Source: Antedon bifida (taxonomy: Eukaryota > Echinodermata > Crinoidea > Comatulida > Antedonidae). From it: a stretch of 64,000 nucleotides of DNA. Position 1 is the first letter of the stretch, and each line of letters starts with the position of its first letter. The notes under the pieces are model-generated. The model was not told the origin of the DNA. It saw nothing but the letters and a program-made list of their open reading frames with translations, and did no database searches. Positions 41,913-52,600 of the stretch are shown here, in pieces. Position numbers and translations under genes: made by a program. The stretch spans positions 26,033,401 through 26,097,400 of the forward strand of contig OY727097.1 of NCBI GenBank assembly GCA_963402885.1. The letters are read 5' to 3'.

Positions 41913-44900
41913 TTACTTAGGGGTGTAATAGCAATAGTACACCTTATTGTTTTCCTTGTTATCAATCACTCTATATGGATGGTACCCCTTAACTTCGTCC
42001 TTATTAAACGTATCTTCGTCATCCCATCTATAATATTCCAAATTAGCATTCATGCCTTCGACAGCTTGACAATTGTGTGTATACGGAAAGAGATAGAATG
42101 GTGAATCGGTCGGCAGAAAGATCGGGTTCTCGGCAAAGCCGTCGATCTTACAGCAGTAGTTGATTTTTGTGTTTGTGTCATACACGCCAGACGGGATTGA
42201 ACCGCTTATTCTGTTTTGGTTTTTATTGTCTTCGTCATCCCAATAGATCCAACCGGATGCCATTCCTGTTATTAAAGACAACTTCATTAATAATGTGTGG
42301 GTTGGTTCAATAACAAGTATTGCCAGACTCTGTTGATACAAGTCGGGGGAAACCCGATATTTTCGCTGAAAAGTTAGTCTTCCATTTGTTTTGGCCTCAC
42401 GATCGATTGAAAGTGGGTGAATTACAGAAAAAAAATATATCAATCCGCGCGCAATGCATGTTGGGATTTATAGCGGGACGCTTACAGTATTAGAGTCGAC
42501 TTATTTTTCACATTTTTAACCGTTTAAAGACGAAAAAAGTTATCTCAATAGGACAATATAGTATTTATTAAATGTAGTTTGTGACCTTAAATTTGATCTA
42601 GAAAAACATAGGGAATGGGAGTTTAAGTAGAAAAAGTAAAATCTTAATACATACCAAATGGACAGCCACCATTGGACGGATAGAAAACACAGTACTGTCC
42701 TTTTGGCCAATGGACGTCATATTCAGTAACCTCATATTGCGTCTTCATACAAAAGTGCTGAGTGACGTCATCGCTAGCAGCTCCAGGTGGGAAATGTAGC
42801 GGAGAAGAACCGTAAGCAGCATTTCTTGTGTTTTCACCATCTTGAAATCTGTATCCTTCGTTGAAAGTGAAGCCTGTTGTCTTCGGGCAACCAGAGTCGG
42901 TCTTTGGAAGCCCGTATGCACCGAGTGGCCAGGTAATAGGCACAACTACTAATTCATCTGTAAAAAATAACTATTTATTAATAGGCCTAGACCTATATTC
43001 TTTGAATAAGGCGACTTTGAAAATGGTGACTTGAATTGATCCCATGACAATAATCCTTATCACAGAGTGTAGCCTATTTAGTTGTTATTCGTACCGTAGC
43101 TGTACGTATAGCCAGTCCCTTTTATGGATATAGAAAGAAAAAAGGAACCCGGATTTAAAAAGTATCATCATACCTTCAATAGCGTCTTGGCTACTTAGCC
43201 AATCAGGATAGTCGGTTATCGCCTGTTCCATATTACGTTTCATTTCATCAAGCCGGTTGTAGAAGTCTGCAGACAGGATTCCACTATTGACGTAATCATC
43301 ACTCAACTGCCAATATTTCTCTTCGAAGATCTCTTCCATTCCCATCAAGGTGTATGAGTAAGGCATGGCAAGGTTGTCGTCACCTAGGGACAATGTTTCG
43401 ACATAAAACCCAGTGTTGAAACCCGTATTCAGCGTCATTTTAACCGTGTCAGTGTTGACAGCAATGGAACCACCAAACCCCTTATAGGATCCGCCGAGAC
43501 TGACGCTTGACGAATACTATGAAAATGGTAAAAAATATCAAAAACGTCATTTAACGTAAGTAACACGTAGTGTATATAAAAAAATATTTTTATTGTAGTT
43601 GTTCTTTGCGTACTTTAAGCTTATTTGTTATCACAAGGACGCAACGGTAAGAGCAACATATGCTGATGGATTATCCCAACTGTTGCTTGTGATTGGTCAA
43701 CTCGAAGGTATTTTATTTTATTCGTCAAAAAAATACTTACGTGTTCAGCAGAGTACTCCACAAATGCCGCACTCTCCCATCTATAGCGTTTCACGTCTCT
43801 TGTTCCAAAGTATACAAAACTAACAACATGCTGCAAAAAAAATGGAAAAATGACTATTCTGAATAAAGTGAGTGAGTAGAGCTATAAGACATGACGTTGT
43901 TGAGAAACTTCATTAGACATCTTTATCTACATTTTAAATTTGAGATAGTAATGCGAATCACACGTAGGCCTACGTGACACCATTGCTACTCTTATCGTCA
44001 CAGTGGTTTTGCCACACTCTAAAGTCAGTCTCTCTGAGTAGATATTTACGTATCTTCAAAATCCTCTATAATAATCATATGCTTATACTCTTTCTAATAA
44101 TAATATAATAATATATAATATATACGAATTTGTAAAGCGCCAATTCCAGCAACAAGTGATCAAAGGCGCTGTGGACTAAGAAGTTACACCTTTTCAACAA
44201 CATTCTTCTCCCTAAGGGTCCCTTCGTGTCATCGGCAGCCAACTACGGCGCCATTACGTCTGTCCACGACAGTGTGTGTATGAACTAAGTACACCGGGGT
44301 AACACCCTACTCGTCTCGAAAGATGTATTAGGTTCTTTAAAGTGCACATGAGCCAGATGTACACTGGACCTACGGTTTATAGTCCTTATCCGAGAAGACT
44401 TGTTCTACCACCAGAACCATGGAGCGAGTGAGCCTCGAACCCTTGACGATGTTATGGCTATGGATTACGTTTCCACTGTCTTAACCGCTCGGCCACACTC
44501 ACCAACAATAGCGTTGCTAAAATAGTGCAATCTAAAATAACAGTAACAACTTACAGTTCCATAATTATGAAGAAAGAGCATGTAGTCTGTACTGGTGCTT
44601 GGTGAATAAGTTGCCGGAAGTTGATTAACACTCTGGACAAACGCGTCATCTAATGGATATTTCTTGAATTGCGCATTAATCGTCATGAGTTCCGCTTCGC
44701 CGAGCATGCACAAGTTTTTCTCTTCGTAATATACATTGGTATTTGTTCCCATAGACGCCGCTGTTTCCTTATAATCTAGACAAAAAATAAAGGAACGATA
44801 ACACTGGACTGTTTCATTATTCAAAGGGGGAGGAATATGCGACACAACATTTGTTTATCCAGGTAAGTAGGCCTACTTTTACAACAACAAAAAAACCCAG

Positions 44901-45779
44901 TATTATATAATATAATACTAAATGAACAAAATTATATGATTGTTTTTCTCTTTAGTAGGTTTTTCACCCACTTTTATTTCAGTATAACAAGACATAATTG
45001 TAGGGTATAAAATGTTTTATTAGTTTCTTGATAATTGTTATTATTATGATAATAATACTAATTAGTTCATGTTGTGCTAATCTCATTTCATCTTTTATTT
45101 CGGAAAAAATAATACACACATTATTTTAAATATTGTCTAAATATCAATAAAATTAAACTTACAATCACTATGACTGAACTTTGTTTTCATGTGTTTGACC
45201 CTTGCACCAACTAAAACAATTAGAAATTATGCATTATTTTACAGTCATATCAATATAATTAGCGTTATAATAACAAAAAATAACAATACTAATAGTGGTT
45301 TATATAATAATACTAAGATTTGTTAAGGGCACATAGGCCTATCCACCAAAGTGCTCAAGGCGCGAATAATGAAAATCGAACATAATTTTACCTGAAAACT
45401 GAACTTCTTTTTCTAAAGATGAGGCATATGCGTATGCATTGTGGTACAGTTCTAGAGAGAGCTGAGACGAACAGCTTGATGCCGGGACATAGCTGATCTG
45501 ATCCGGTGTCGAGTTCCCTTCATCGAAGGTCCAGTCAAACACCCTCCAGGTCGGACGTAGACCGGGATCTCGCCCGGCGGTGACGGGGCTTCCATGGGGG
45601 TTTCCGTACTGTAGGTTGTACCCGATACCAAGGTAATCGATGCCACTGGGGTAGGTTGATAATGCACTCGGTGGAGTCACTAGCAACTTGGGATCGATAT
45701 GGTATGGCGGTGGGCCATCGGTTGCATTGGTTAGTACCAGAAGTGATACGATAAGAAGTATGATAGGCATGAACTTCAT
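41913..45779 (-). CDS. Apextrin-like secreted protein (MACPF + ApeC)
   Basis: Seven coding exons on the minus strand, in order: 45392-45779, 45163-45210, 44555-44775, 43741-43830, 43174-43516, 42655-42957, 41913-42265. All introns are GT-AG and the frame is unbroken for 581 residues. Residues 1-19 are a signal peptide. A MACPF domain follows (Gly-rich GIGYN segment near residue 45, Tyr-Gly-Thr-His signature at about 217-220 across an exon junction). From about residue 364 an ApeC domain has the Trp-Pro, Gly-Cys-Pro, Cys-Cys and Gly-His-Pro landmarks. MACPF proteins can form membrane pores, and ApeC domains of amphioxus bind bacterial cell-wall fragments. The role here may be defence or development. 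A pore activity cannot be read from sequence alone. It converges on J3. Confidence 0.9.
43633..43700. repeat. MITE family 2 fragment in an apextrin intron
   Basis: ACAAGGACGCAACGGTAAG and GTTGCTTGTGATTGGTCAAC match family 2 at 15054 and 56328. Terminal repeats are incomplete. Confidence 0.55.
44093..44503 (-). mobile_element. tRNA-headed SINE in an apextrin intron
   Basis: Read on the minus strand, 44503-44424 is tRNA-Ser/Leu-like: A box TGGCCGAGCGGTTAAG, an anticodon-stem-like hairpin, a long variable region and B box GGTTCGAGGC. It is followed by a body containing TTAAAGAACCTAATACATC and a GGCGCTTTACAAATTCGTAT-type end that runs into an ATT-rich tail near 44093-44125. U33 is lost in the loop, so it is a SINE head and not a tRNA gene. 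Fragments of the same body occur at 1398, 4345 and 54170. Confidence 0.75.
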
Positions 45780-45861
45780 AATTACTATAACAAATTGTAG
45801 ATTAAAATGGTTAAATACAACATAAACTACCAAATATACGTTAAAATTCTGCATTTAATCT

Positions 45862-46021
45862 TAAGCTCTGTCTACACTACCATACTACTCTGACAACAAA
45901 AGTGTGAAGTTTCCAGACATAGTAGTGATGTACCCGAATATAGGGTAGTAATATGACATCATCATGTCCATATATGGGCTATATTTTGTCACATAAAGTT
46001 TGATAATGTAGACAGGGCCTA
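45862..46021. repeat. MITE family 1 copy in the 5' intron of the apextrin gene
   Basis: Ends TTAAGCTCTGTCTACACTAC and GTAGACAGGGCCTAA; the inside carries CATCATGTCCATATATGGGC as in the other copies. Confidence 0.85.
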
Positions 46022-46176
46022 AGTGTTCGTCAATAAGTGCAGCAACGAATATTCGGTAATGTGAGCCAAGCGGTTAATACAGGAAGACCAATTTTAGACG
46101 ATGTATTTTAAATTAAATTTTAAACATCATAATATTAAAATAAATAACCGTAAAGCTTTTGTACAATGATACTTAC

Positions 46177-46270
46177 CTTCTGAAACGAATTCTATGCCTC
46201 CAAAGTACTTTAACTGAAGTAAAGATGTTGCAAGTACATTATTGTACCATCAGTGTACAGTCCTTTTATA
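46177..46270 (-). promoter_or_regulatory. TATA box and 5' non-coding exon of the apextrin-like gene
   Basis: On the minus strand a TATAAAAGG box lies at 46270-46262. About 25-30 bases later a non-coding exon would begin, ending with a strong donor CAGAAG|GTAAGT at 46177/46176. The acceptor GTTATAG ends at 45785, five bases before the ATG. Intron and spacing fit a single inducible-type core promoter. Confidence 0.6.
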
Positions 46271-46537
46271 GCTTGAAAAAACCTCATTTAATTATATTAT
46301 CATCCTATTAATCAAATTAACACACCTGCTTAATATAAGTGCAGATAACGGCAATGTTATCACAATATCCAAGTTTGTTTGTCAATCGGTGAGACCAAAT
46401 TAATGCTCTGTACCGCTAGTAATTTAGCTTTTTCTTAATGAGTGAGCATACAATTAGAGAGATACTTTGTTAATTGAGATACGCACATCGTAGTTTTGAT
46501 GATAAATACGCGCAGTAACTTGTTAACCTATTATTAT

Positions 46538-46842
46538 TAAAGATGTGTTTTTGTCTCCCTGAAAAAAAATTCTCAATCTTTTGTTTCAAATATAGATGCC
46601 ATTTTAATGTCACATAATAGTTATCCACTTTGACCATAAAATTGGATAAAAAAATGTATTTAACCTCAAAAACAGTAATTTAAGGTGACAATAGTCAAAA
46701 TGATTGGAAGTCAATGGATTTTAAAGGGGTTTTTTTTCTACGAAAGTGATTAACTTTATTGAAAAACTACAAAATAACCTATTAAAAGTCAGATTTAATT
46801 AATCTTAATTGTTCATGTTTTTGGGGGATAATACATCTTAAT
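46538..46842. repeat. MITE family 3 copy
   Basis: Ends TTAAAGATG and CATCTTAA with inner terminal repeats around TTTGTCTCCC and GGGGGATAATACATC. The inside shares AAAGTGATTAACTTTATT and ATCCACTTTGACCA with the copies at 47452 and 57604. TTAA at both tips fits a piggyBac-type target site. Confidence 0.7.
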
Positions 46843-46954
46843 AATAATTCTACAATCGTAAATATAGTATACATTTATTTATTACATATTATTTTTACCT
46901 ATTTGTTACCTCACAGATACGTTTTCAAATTTATGATAAACGTTAGTAAGCTAC

Positions 46955-47155
46955 ATTGGTGATCCGATACTGTATCTCCAACATTATGATAACTTTGTTC
47001 AGTATCATAGAAACATTCCGTAATACAGCAGCTCACATGTATCACACACGTGGTGCCTGTATCATTTTAGGGTTAGGGTCTATGATACAGTCGTCACATG
47101 CTAAACATCAACGCTGTATCACGGAATTTGACAGGACTGAACAAATATCATAGAA
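46955..47155. repeat. Palindrome-rich repeat
   Basis: GATACTGTATC, AGTATCATAGAAA, TACATGTATCACACACGTG and their inverses are spread over 200 bases. Related phrases occur at 55456-55570 and 63398-63483. It may be a short inverted-repeat element; boundaries are unclear. The 65-codon frame in it has no support. Confidence 0.35.
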
Positions 47156-47451
47156 AGTACGTTCAAAACAACGTACCTTAACCAGATCATTAACCGAAAC
47201 CTTCAGATTTTCTCGGATATTTTTTTTGTTACGCAATAATTTTGTATATTAGGCCTACGCACTCCTCCGCTCAGTAGGTAAATAAACAATATTTCATGCA
47301 ATATTGATTTGCTATCTTCTTAATTACGAAAACAAGATATGACACGATATAATTATGCTATTTTAAATTATGAGGTGATAATCATCCAATATTAAGTAGG
47401 CAAATATCTGATGTTATAAGTGCCATAATTAGTTTGGCACGTTTCTCATTT

Positions 47452-47925
47452 AAGATGTATTGTCCCCCAAAAACATAAAAAATAAAGATTAATAAAGTCA
47501 GACTTTTTGTAGTTTTAATAAAGTTAATCACTTTAAAAAAAAACAAAGACAAATTATGTTTTCACTTTCAAAAGACAAAGTAATCAGTTAAATTCAACCG
47601 ACAACCATTGGCTGGAAGCCAATTTGACTATATTTTGCTCTAATACAGTTTTTTCGGGTAAATACAATTTGTTCGATCTAATTTTTTGTCAAAGTGGATA
47701 ACTATATTACGTGACATTAAAATAGCATATTAAAAAAAATGACATAATTGTAACATATAGAATGTAAAATATAATGTTTTATCATTTTCTTAATTCAAAC
47801 ATTAACTTTTTTTCTTAGGCCTATCCAATACACTTTATAGGCTATAGCCTATTTTTGTAATGCATAATTATAATTTCTACTAACAAATTATTTTTTTAGG
47901 AGGAAAATATCTTTAAACGGGTCTT
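47452..47925. repeat. MITE family 3 copy, inverted relative to the one at 46538, interrupted
   Basis: Starts TTAAGATGTATTGTCCCCC and is traceable to TTTTTTTAGGAGGAAAATAT and CTTTAA at about 47925, with about 150 bases of other AT-rich DNA inside the right half. Confidence 0.6.
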
Positions 47926-49368
47926 AACGCGCGATATATGAAGTCTGTATATATCTGTTAAATGTTGAACTGATAAGACATCTATAATATTATCTAATGG
48001 ACAAAATAAAATTGAATCTCAGCAAAAAGTTGTGCGGGGATAGGAGAGAATGCTCTACTACTAGAGGAGAGAAACTTTATGCAAAACTCTAGATGGCGAC
48101 ATTTTTTTTAAAGGAAAGCGTCGCGTCGTTTGGCAACAAATTAATTTAAAAGGAAGTAAAAAATACCAAATTACTGTGATGCTATGGATTGTTTTCATTT
48201 TATAAATATACTTGTGTGGCTGTTAAAACTATCTGATGCTGTAATCTCTACTTTTGTACAGGTAAGATGAGTTTTACAGGCCCTACTTGTGAGTCTAGGT
48301 AGGCTAGGCCTCCTATCTCCTACTGAAGTAACAGGAGTAATCAGTGGTGACATTCGCTCTCTGTGGGTCAATTGGTGCCTGGCGATGGTAGACCTGCTGG
48401 TTGGAATACAAGGCCTACCCGCGGCAATACACACTAGGGCATTTAGTGTAAGACCCTGGCCTACCAATCAGGCATACATATCTAGTAGGTAGAGCCTCTA
48501 GAAAATGGAAATCCCATATCCGTCGTAGACTATAAATATAATCATAATGCTAAAATATGTGAAACATGAATTCGAATTAATTAAATAAAAACTTTAAAAT
48601 AATGAAAAAGATAAAAATTGATTCTAGAGGGCCAGGTTATTCAGTAAATTACTATCTTACAGTTCTATTAGAGTAGGCATTTGACTGGAATTCCAAAAAT
48701 TACACTCGGTTTAATTTGTTTTTTTTTAATTATCCCTCACGATAGCACAATGTTTGTCTTTCACTCTATGCCATATGTTGGTAATTTAATCAGACAGTTG
48801 ATTGTTATGCTAATCTAACATCAACCGACTGCTATTTACTGTCCTATTGATTTCTGTGTTTTGTATTCTTCACAGATGCCTAAGTTATTGTGAACAAAAT
48901 TATCTTTTTTGAGTCATCATAGGGTGGAGAAGATTTTGGGAGTTTGTCATATTTTAATAAGATACAGTTTAGATTAATAAATATTTATATTAAAAAGAAT
49001 TAACTTGAATCACAATTTATTATCCCAAATATGGTTTTATTTTATTAAAACAATGGCCATGAAAAAGACAAAAATATATACACATGTACAAAACCAGAGT
49101 CAAACAAGATATTTTAAATTTAAGATATATTATCCTTTTCCCCTGAAACAATAATTTAAAACATTTAAATTATAATTTTTTATAGACCATGTCCCATAAT
49201 AGAATTATTTATCGGAACTGTAATTTATAGGGAAACAAAGTCAAGCAAAATAATTGAATAACTTAAAAAAAAATCCTATTCAACATTTTATTGTATTCAT
49301 CTTTTTAAAAATATTTTAATATTCGGGGAAAATACTGTATTTATTATTTTTATTTTTTGTTTAAAAAG
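47926..49368. other. Non-coding DNA upstream of the EGF gene
   Basis: AT-rich. A short GC-richer part at 48255-48500 has small open frames on both strands but no domain I know and no convincing splice pattern. The promoter of the next gene is probably here or further upstream; I cannot point to it. Confidence 0.4.
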
Positions 49369-49425
49369 ATGCGATGTTTTTTGTTTGTTTTTGGATTGGC
49401 CGCACCATGGTTTCTTCTTAATGAT
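49369..49425 (+). CDS. Possible signal-peptide exon of the EGF gene
   Basis: An ATG opens 19 codons, MRCFLFVFGLAAPWFLLND, a plausible signal peptide, followed by a weak donor GAT|GTACAG. Joined to the exon at 49617 the frame is kept (phase 0). The donor is poor and no paralogue is available, so the true first exon may lie elsewhere. Confidence 0.3.
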
Positions 49426-49456
49426 GTACAGTATCAAGAAATAATATAATCTTACT

Positions 49457-49572
49457 TAAAGCTCTGTCTACACTATTGAACTAGTTTGACTAGTGTGATG
49501 TTCCCAAATATGGTAGTGATATACCCATATATTTTTTGTCATATTAAAAGTTTGATAGTGTATAGACCTTTA
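49457..49572. repeat. MITE family 1, short copy
   Basis: Ends TTAAAGCTCTGTCTACACTA and GATAGTGTATAGACCTTTA. An inner part with the CATCATGTCC phrase is deleted compared with the longer copies. It lies in the putative first intron of the EGF gene. Confidence 0.8.
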
Positions 49573-49616
49573 TTTAGGTTTATTTTTAAACATTATGTTT
49601 TTTTTGTCTTTAACAG

Positions 49617-52600
49617 TTAGAAGATTGTCAAGTTCCTCTAGATGATAAAACGCTAGTGTGGGATGACCAACTCACAGGATCTTACATCAATGTTACATGG
49701 GGTTACGAGAACAACTGTAACTCTGAGGTCACTTGCTTTGGCTTTGATATGACCACTGACCAAGTGATGAACGTCCAGTTAAAACCTGTGGAAGTCCAAG
49801 AGGGTATGACACTCAGGTAAATCATTTTTTTATTTAAGAGGATATTTATAATGATACAGTATTACTAGCCTATTAAAATATCGTAGTTCTAATTGGCGCA
49901 TACTACAGTACTGTACATGTCAGTAGGCCTGCTGTAGGCTGGAGTGCCCACCATTGTGTACAGTCCAGAAGATGGTCTTTTATACTGTAAAACTACTGCA
50001 GACCTCCCAACTTGGACAATTTAAAAATTGAGAGGTTTTATGAAATCATACCCAAAGAGGGTATGATAACATTTTGAAAAATACATTAAGCCATATACAG
50101 TAGCGTGCTATTCAAAATCTAAAGCTATTGCCATTTAAATAATACACTTGGGTAATGTCAGGCATGCCGAATGCGGAAATATAATATTAATTACTAACTA
50201 ATAAATTCAAACAATCCTTTAAAAACATGATTAGAAACAAAGGTTAAAAATTAGGTGTTCATATTTCATTATTATGATTTCCTATTTGTTTAGGTTCGTT
50301 CCGAGTGAAGTGACCCCAGGTCGTTATCTTACAATGAAACCGTACAAAGTCAGTGTCATGGATTTCAACTCATGCTCAACGGCAGCAGGTCAACCTACTA
50401 TTTCAACTCCGACCTCTGAACCTTTCATTATTGATGAGCAGACGTTACTCACTTCAGGTTCAAATTTCTTTATAGGTACGTTTACACTTACCAGTGTGTG
50501 CAATACTGTACAACCAAAATGCAATGCTTGAATTTATTGTTAGTGAAAAGGCAGCTTAAATGGAATCCTCAGATATACTATACAGTCCTTGTGTATAAAT
50601 TGTCATTTCACTCCATTATTTGTCAACTTTGTCAACTGCATTTTTAATTCCTTGATTTTACAAAAGCATACATCTGTTTAAATATCCTACAGTGTTAAAT
50701 GAAATGCGACATAACACACCAATTATGGAGGATGGAACAGTCTGCTTTGGTTAATTTGGTTAATCATCAAAGAAGTTTTTCATACTTGATTTCCATATAT
50801 CATTTCATCAGTGTCATAATCATTGTCATTATCATCAGTGAATTCAGGTGAAGTGTTCACGTGTCGATTTGGCCTGCGTTTGAATGTAACAGTGAAACCA
50901 AACACTTGTCACTTTCCACATTCACCAAGCAATGTGCTGTGTATGGATCATGGTGCTTGTGTGACGCACAAGACTGAGGTAAATTCATTCCCATACCTGT
51001 CATCTTATCATGCTAACAATAATTCACCTTTAAAACAACATTATGGAGGTTTCGCAACGCTACGATAATGAAAACGGATACGTCACACACACATATTCGT
51101 TTTCGTAAGCCAGTAAAAATCTTGATTTAAAAAATATTGACTGCGGTAAATTTGAACGAAGCATGTTACTTGGCTGCCTAGGCCTAACGTAACATCAAAG
51201 CGAGTGAGGACTTTAAAAACTGCTATTTTTCAAAATTGACCTGGAATTTTTAGTAAATTACTTTCAATAAATCTATAATTGTATTTATAATCATAAATCA
51301 TTCTTGATTCAAATGCACGTGAAAAATAGAGCAAAAACTATACTCATTTTGTAGTTACGAATATGACTGGTGATATTCGTCAACATGAATATGCTTTACG
51401 AATATGAAATGGGGATTAGCTCAAAAGTTTCATAAATGTGTGATGTATCCGTTTTCATTATCGTATTCGTAAGATTGCAAAACCTCCCTGTTGTATGTCA
51501 GATATACGCTAAACCTGATTATTCTACGCATTGTACAACATGTTAATTTAGGCATACTCTTTGATAAATATTTGTTTTGTTTTATTTCCCAACAGGGTAC
51601 ATTTTCATGTAAATGCTGCGAAGGATTCACAGGAACATATTGTGATGAGTTTGACGGCTGCATGAACAATGAGTGTGCGGAAGGCTCAACATGTTTCGAC
51701 GTTCAAGAAGGCTACACTTCGTACAGCTACCTTTGCCAGTGTCCGCCAGGCAAGGGTGGTGTTCATTGCACGGTTGATGTCGATGAATGTGCAAGTGATC
51801 CTTGCAAATTTGGTGTGTGCGTTGATGACCTTGATAGCTATCAGTGCTACTGTATACCAGGTAATGTTTTGCTCTGTCTACACTATCAAACTAGTTTGAC
51901 AAAAGAAGTGTGATGATAGTGATATGCCCAAATATGGTAGTGATATGACATCGTGTTCATATGGGCACGTCACATTTTTTTGTCACATAATTTTTGATAA
52001 TGTAGACAGAGCCTTATATAAGCATTTGTGTTTGTGTTTTAAAATAGCAAAAATATAGTTAACAGTACAATGTTTCCTACGTTCATTTCATACAGTATTT
52101 ATTTTATCAACATTTTCAGGCTACACTGGCACAAACTGTGAGCAAGAGTACAACGAGTGTATATCTAGCCCATGTCTCAATGAAGGTATTTGCATCGATA
52201 AACTCGACAGCTATGAGTGCACTTGTGGCATAGGTTACATAGGTCAACATTGTGAGGGTAAGATTGACCTCTGTGCTGGTGACCCGTGTCACAATGGTAC
52301 AGTCTGTGTGGATTATGGAAATTACTTCAAGTGCCAATGTGCTGCTGGCTTTACAGGTAGGTCTTCATGGATTAACGAAATTATCACTATTAATGTATTA
52401 TACAGTATTTATTGCAATGCCTTTGAAGCATAGTGCTTGATTCATTTGGTTTACTTTCAAATGCCACCAACACTTGTTTCTTCTTTATGTTGGGTGACCT
52501 CTTCAGTACAAGAGGGCTCAGTACAGGATGGTCAGCTCACTCACTCATTGATCCCTTAACCTCTGTCTACACCATCAAACTAAATGTGATGTGCCCAAAT

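Noticed and set aside
44424..44503. A tRNA-Ser gene on the minus strand
   Set aside because: A and B boxes are present, but U33 is lost, the T stem does not close and a SINE body follows; it is a SINE head.
47041..47110. Telomere-like TTAGGG phrase (TTTTAGGGTTAGGGTC)
   Set aside because: Only two imperfect units inside a palindromic repeat; no telomeric array.
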